Assembly: GCA_021397835.1 (NCBI GenBank)
Contig: JAJFZO010000863.1
Location: 1,054,001 to 1,118,000, forward strand
DNA: 64,000 bases
Direction of reading: 5' to 3'
DNA from: Moringa oleifera
Taxonomy: Eukaryota > Streptophyta > Magnoliopsida > Brassicales > Moringaceae
Within the stretch, counting starts at the first letter, position 1, and each line of letters opens with the position of its first letter. A program made the position numbers and the translations under genes. Below are positions 62,567-64,000 of this stretch, in pieces. Under the pieces are notes generated by a model that was given only the letters and a program-made list of their open reading frames with translations, had not been told where the DNA came from and did no database searches.

Positions 62567-64000
62567 TCTCTTCACGTTATAACTAAGATTTACACAACTA
62601 AGCTCATGTTTTTGGTAACACTTTATTCTCCAAAAGTGAAAAGTGTTTGGGTGGGTCAAGAGACTAACAGGTATGTATTTAAAAGATAATATATCTTAAT
62701 ACTGCGAAGATTTTATGTGTTTGAAAGTTCTCTTCACATTGTATTTAAGATTTACGCAACCAAGCTCATGTTTTTGGTAACACATTGTTCTCCAAAAGCA
62801 AAAAGTGTTCGAGTGGGTCAATAGACTAACAAATATGTATTTGAAAGGTAATGTATCTTAACACTGTTAAGATTTTATGTGTTTGAAAGTTTTCTTCACA
62901 TTGTATCTAAGATTTACACAACCAAGCTCACATTTTTAGTAACACATTATTCTTCTTCAAAAGCAAAAAGTGTTCAGGTAAGTCAATAGACTAACAAGTA
63001 TGTATTTGAAAGATAATGTATCTTAAGACAGCTAAGATAAGATTTTATGTGTTTGAAAGTTCTCTTCACATTGTATCTAAGATTTACACAACCAAGCTCA
63101 TGTTTTTGGTAACGCATTGTTCTTCAAAAGCAAAAAGTATTCGGGTGGGTCAATAGACCAACAAATATGTATTTGAAAGATAATGTATCTTAACACTGCC
63201 AAGATTTTATGTGTTTGAAAGTTCTCTTCACATTGTATCTAAGATTTACACAACCAAGCTCATATTTTTGGTTACACATTGTTCTTCAAAAGCAAAAAGT
63301 GTTTGGGTGGGTCAATAGACCAACAAATATGTATTTGAAAGATAATGTATCTTAACACTGCCAAGATTTTATGTGTTTGAAAGTTTTCTTCACATTGTAT
63401 CTAAGATTTACACAACCAAGCTCACATTTTTAGTAACACATTATTCTTCTTCAAAAGCAAAAAGTGTTCGGGTAAGTCAATAGACTAACAAGTATGTATT
63501 TGAAAGATAATGTATCTTAAGAGAGCTAAGATAAGATTTTATGTGTTTGAAAGTTCTCTTCACATTGTATCTAAGATTTACACAACCAAGCTCATGTTTT
63601 TGGTAACGCATTGTTCTTCAAAAGCAAAAAGTATTCGGGTGGGTCAATAGACCAACAAATATGTATTTGAAAGATAATGTATCTTAACACTGCCAAGATT
63701 TTATGTGTTTGAAAGTTTTCTTCACATTGTATCTAAGATTTATACAACCAAGCTCATGTTTTTGGTAACATATTGTTCTTTAAAAGCAAAAAGTGTTCGG
63801 GTGGGTCAATAAACTAACAAATATGTATTTGAAAGGTAATGTATCTTAATCTGTGAAGATTTTATGTGTTTAAAAGTTCTCTTCACATTTTATTTAATAT
63901 TTACACAACCAAGCTCATGTTTTTGGTAGCACATTGTTCTTTAAAAGCAAAAAGTGTTCGGGTTAGAGTAACAAATATGTATTTGAAAGGTAATGTATCT
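62567..64000. repeat. Tandem satellite-like array, 162/170-bp monomer, open at the window end
   Basis: Nine monomers are visible. The landmark AGCTCA (in CCAAGCTCATGTTTTTGGTA or variants) recurs at 62601, 62763, 62925, 63095, 63257, 63419, 63589, 63751 and 63912, giving spacings of 162, 162, 170, 162, 162, 170, 162 and 161. Each monomer also holds AAAAGCAAAAAGTGTTC, GGTCAATAGAC, ATGTATTTGAAAG and GATTTTATGTGTTTGAAAGT. The 170-bp type is marked by TTATTCTTCTTC and GCTAAGATAAGATT. Monomers three apart (494 bp) resemble each other far more than neighbours do. No open frame spans a monomer. The array continues beyond the window. Confidence 0.95.

Noticed and set aside
62567..64000. CRISPR-like array
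   Set aside because: Repeats are 162-170 bp, contiguous and without unique spacers, in a plant genome. This is a satellite.

Overview
This is an AT-rich window of plant nuclear DNA, most likely from a eudicot. It carries five plant gene families (a U-box/ARM ubiquitin ligase, a CBL-interacting protein kinase, an AZG1-type purine permease, a plant NST1-like membrane/coiled-coil protein, and UTP25). Their introns are plant-like, with GT-AG ends and T-rich interiors, and most of the intergenic space is decayed transposons. I saw no bacterial, organellar, tRNA, rRNA or CRISPR features. I cannot name the species.

Layout. 0-7.7 kb holds no intact gene: a Mutator-like transposase relic (minus strand), one arm of a dispersed inverted repeat, and AT-rich DNA. 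7.74-9.78 kb (minus) is an intronless PUB16-like U-box/ARM E3 ligase. 9.8-16.6 kb is intergenic, with an approximately 1 kb AT-rich, MITE-like island. 16.8-23.4 kb is a full-length but dead LINE (minus) interrupted by a 1.2 kb LTR-like repeat. 25.3-26.6 kb (plus) is an intronless CIPK11/14-like kinase. 28.6-34.6 kb is a nested transposon cluster: Ty1/copia gag pieces, two direct copies of a PIF/Harbinger element, and a CACTA terminus. 37.0-40.9 kb (minus) is a relic of UTP25 that keeps introns and splice sites but carries frameshifts. 41.9-43.6 kb (minus) is an intronless AZG1 adenine/guanine permease. 48.1-53.3 kb (plus) is a three-exon NST1-like gene whose last acceptor is a tandem CAG-CAG. 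55.2-56.7 kb (minus) is a second CIPK of a different subfamily, clearly a pseudogene. 61.2-61.55 kb has two exon-like pieces of an unrecognised gene. 62.57 kb to the window end is a tandem array of 162/170-bp monomers with a three-monomer higher-order period of 494 bp.

The four apparently intact genes (ubiquitin ligase, CIPK, purine permease, NST1-like) share no obvious pathway. CIPK is calcium-signal relay at membranes, AZG1 is purine/cytokinin-type uptake, and PUB is protein turnover. I found no operon-like or cluster-like logic and no convincing undescribed biological system. The most informative observations are the two gene relics (UTP25 and CIPK), the higher-order satellite, the tandem splice acceptor, and the atypical glycine-rich loop in the otherwise intact CIPK.
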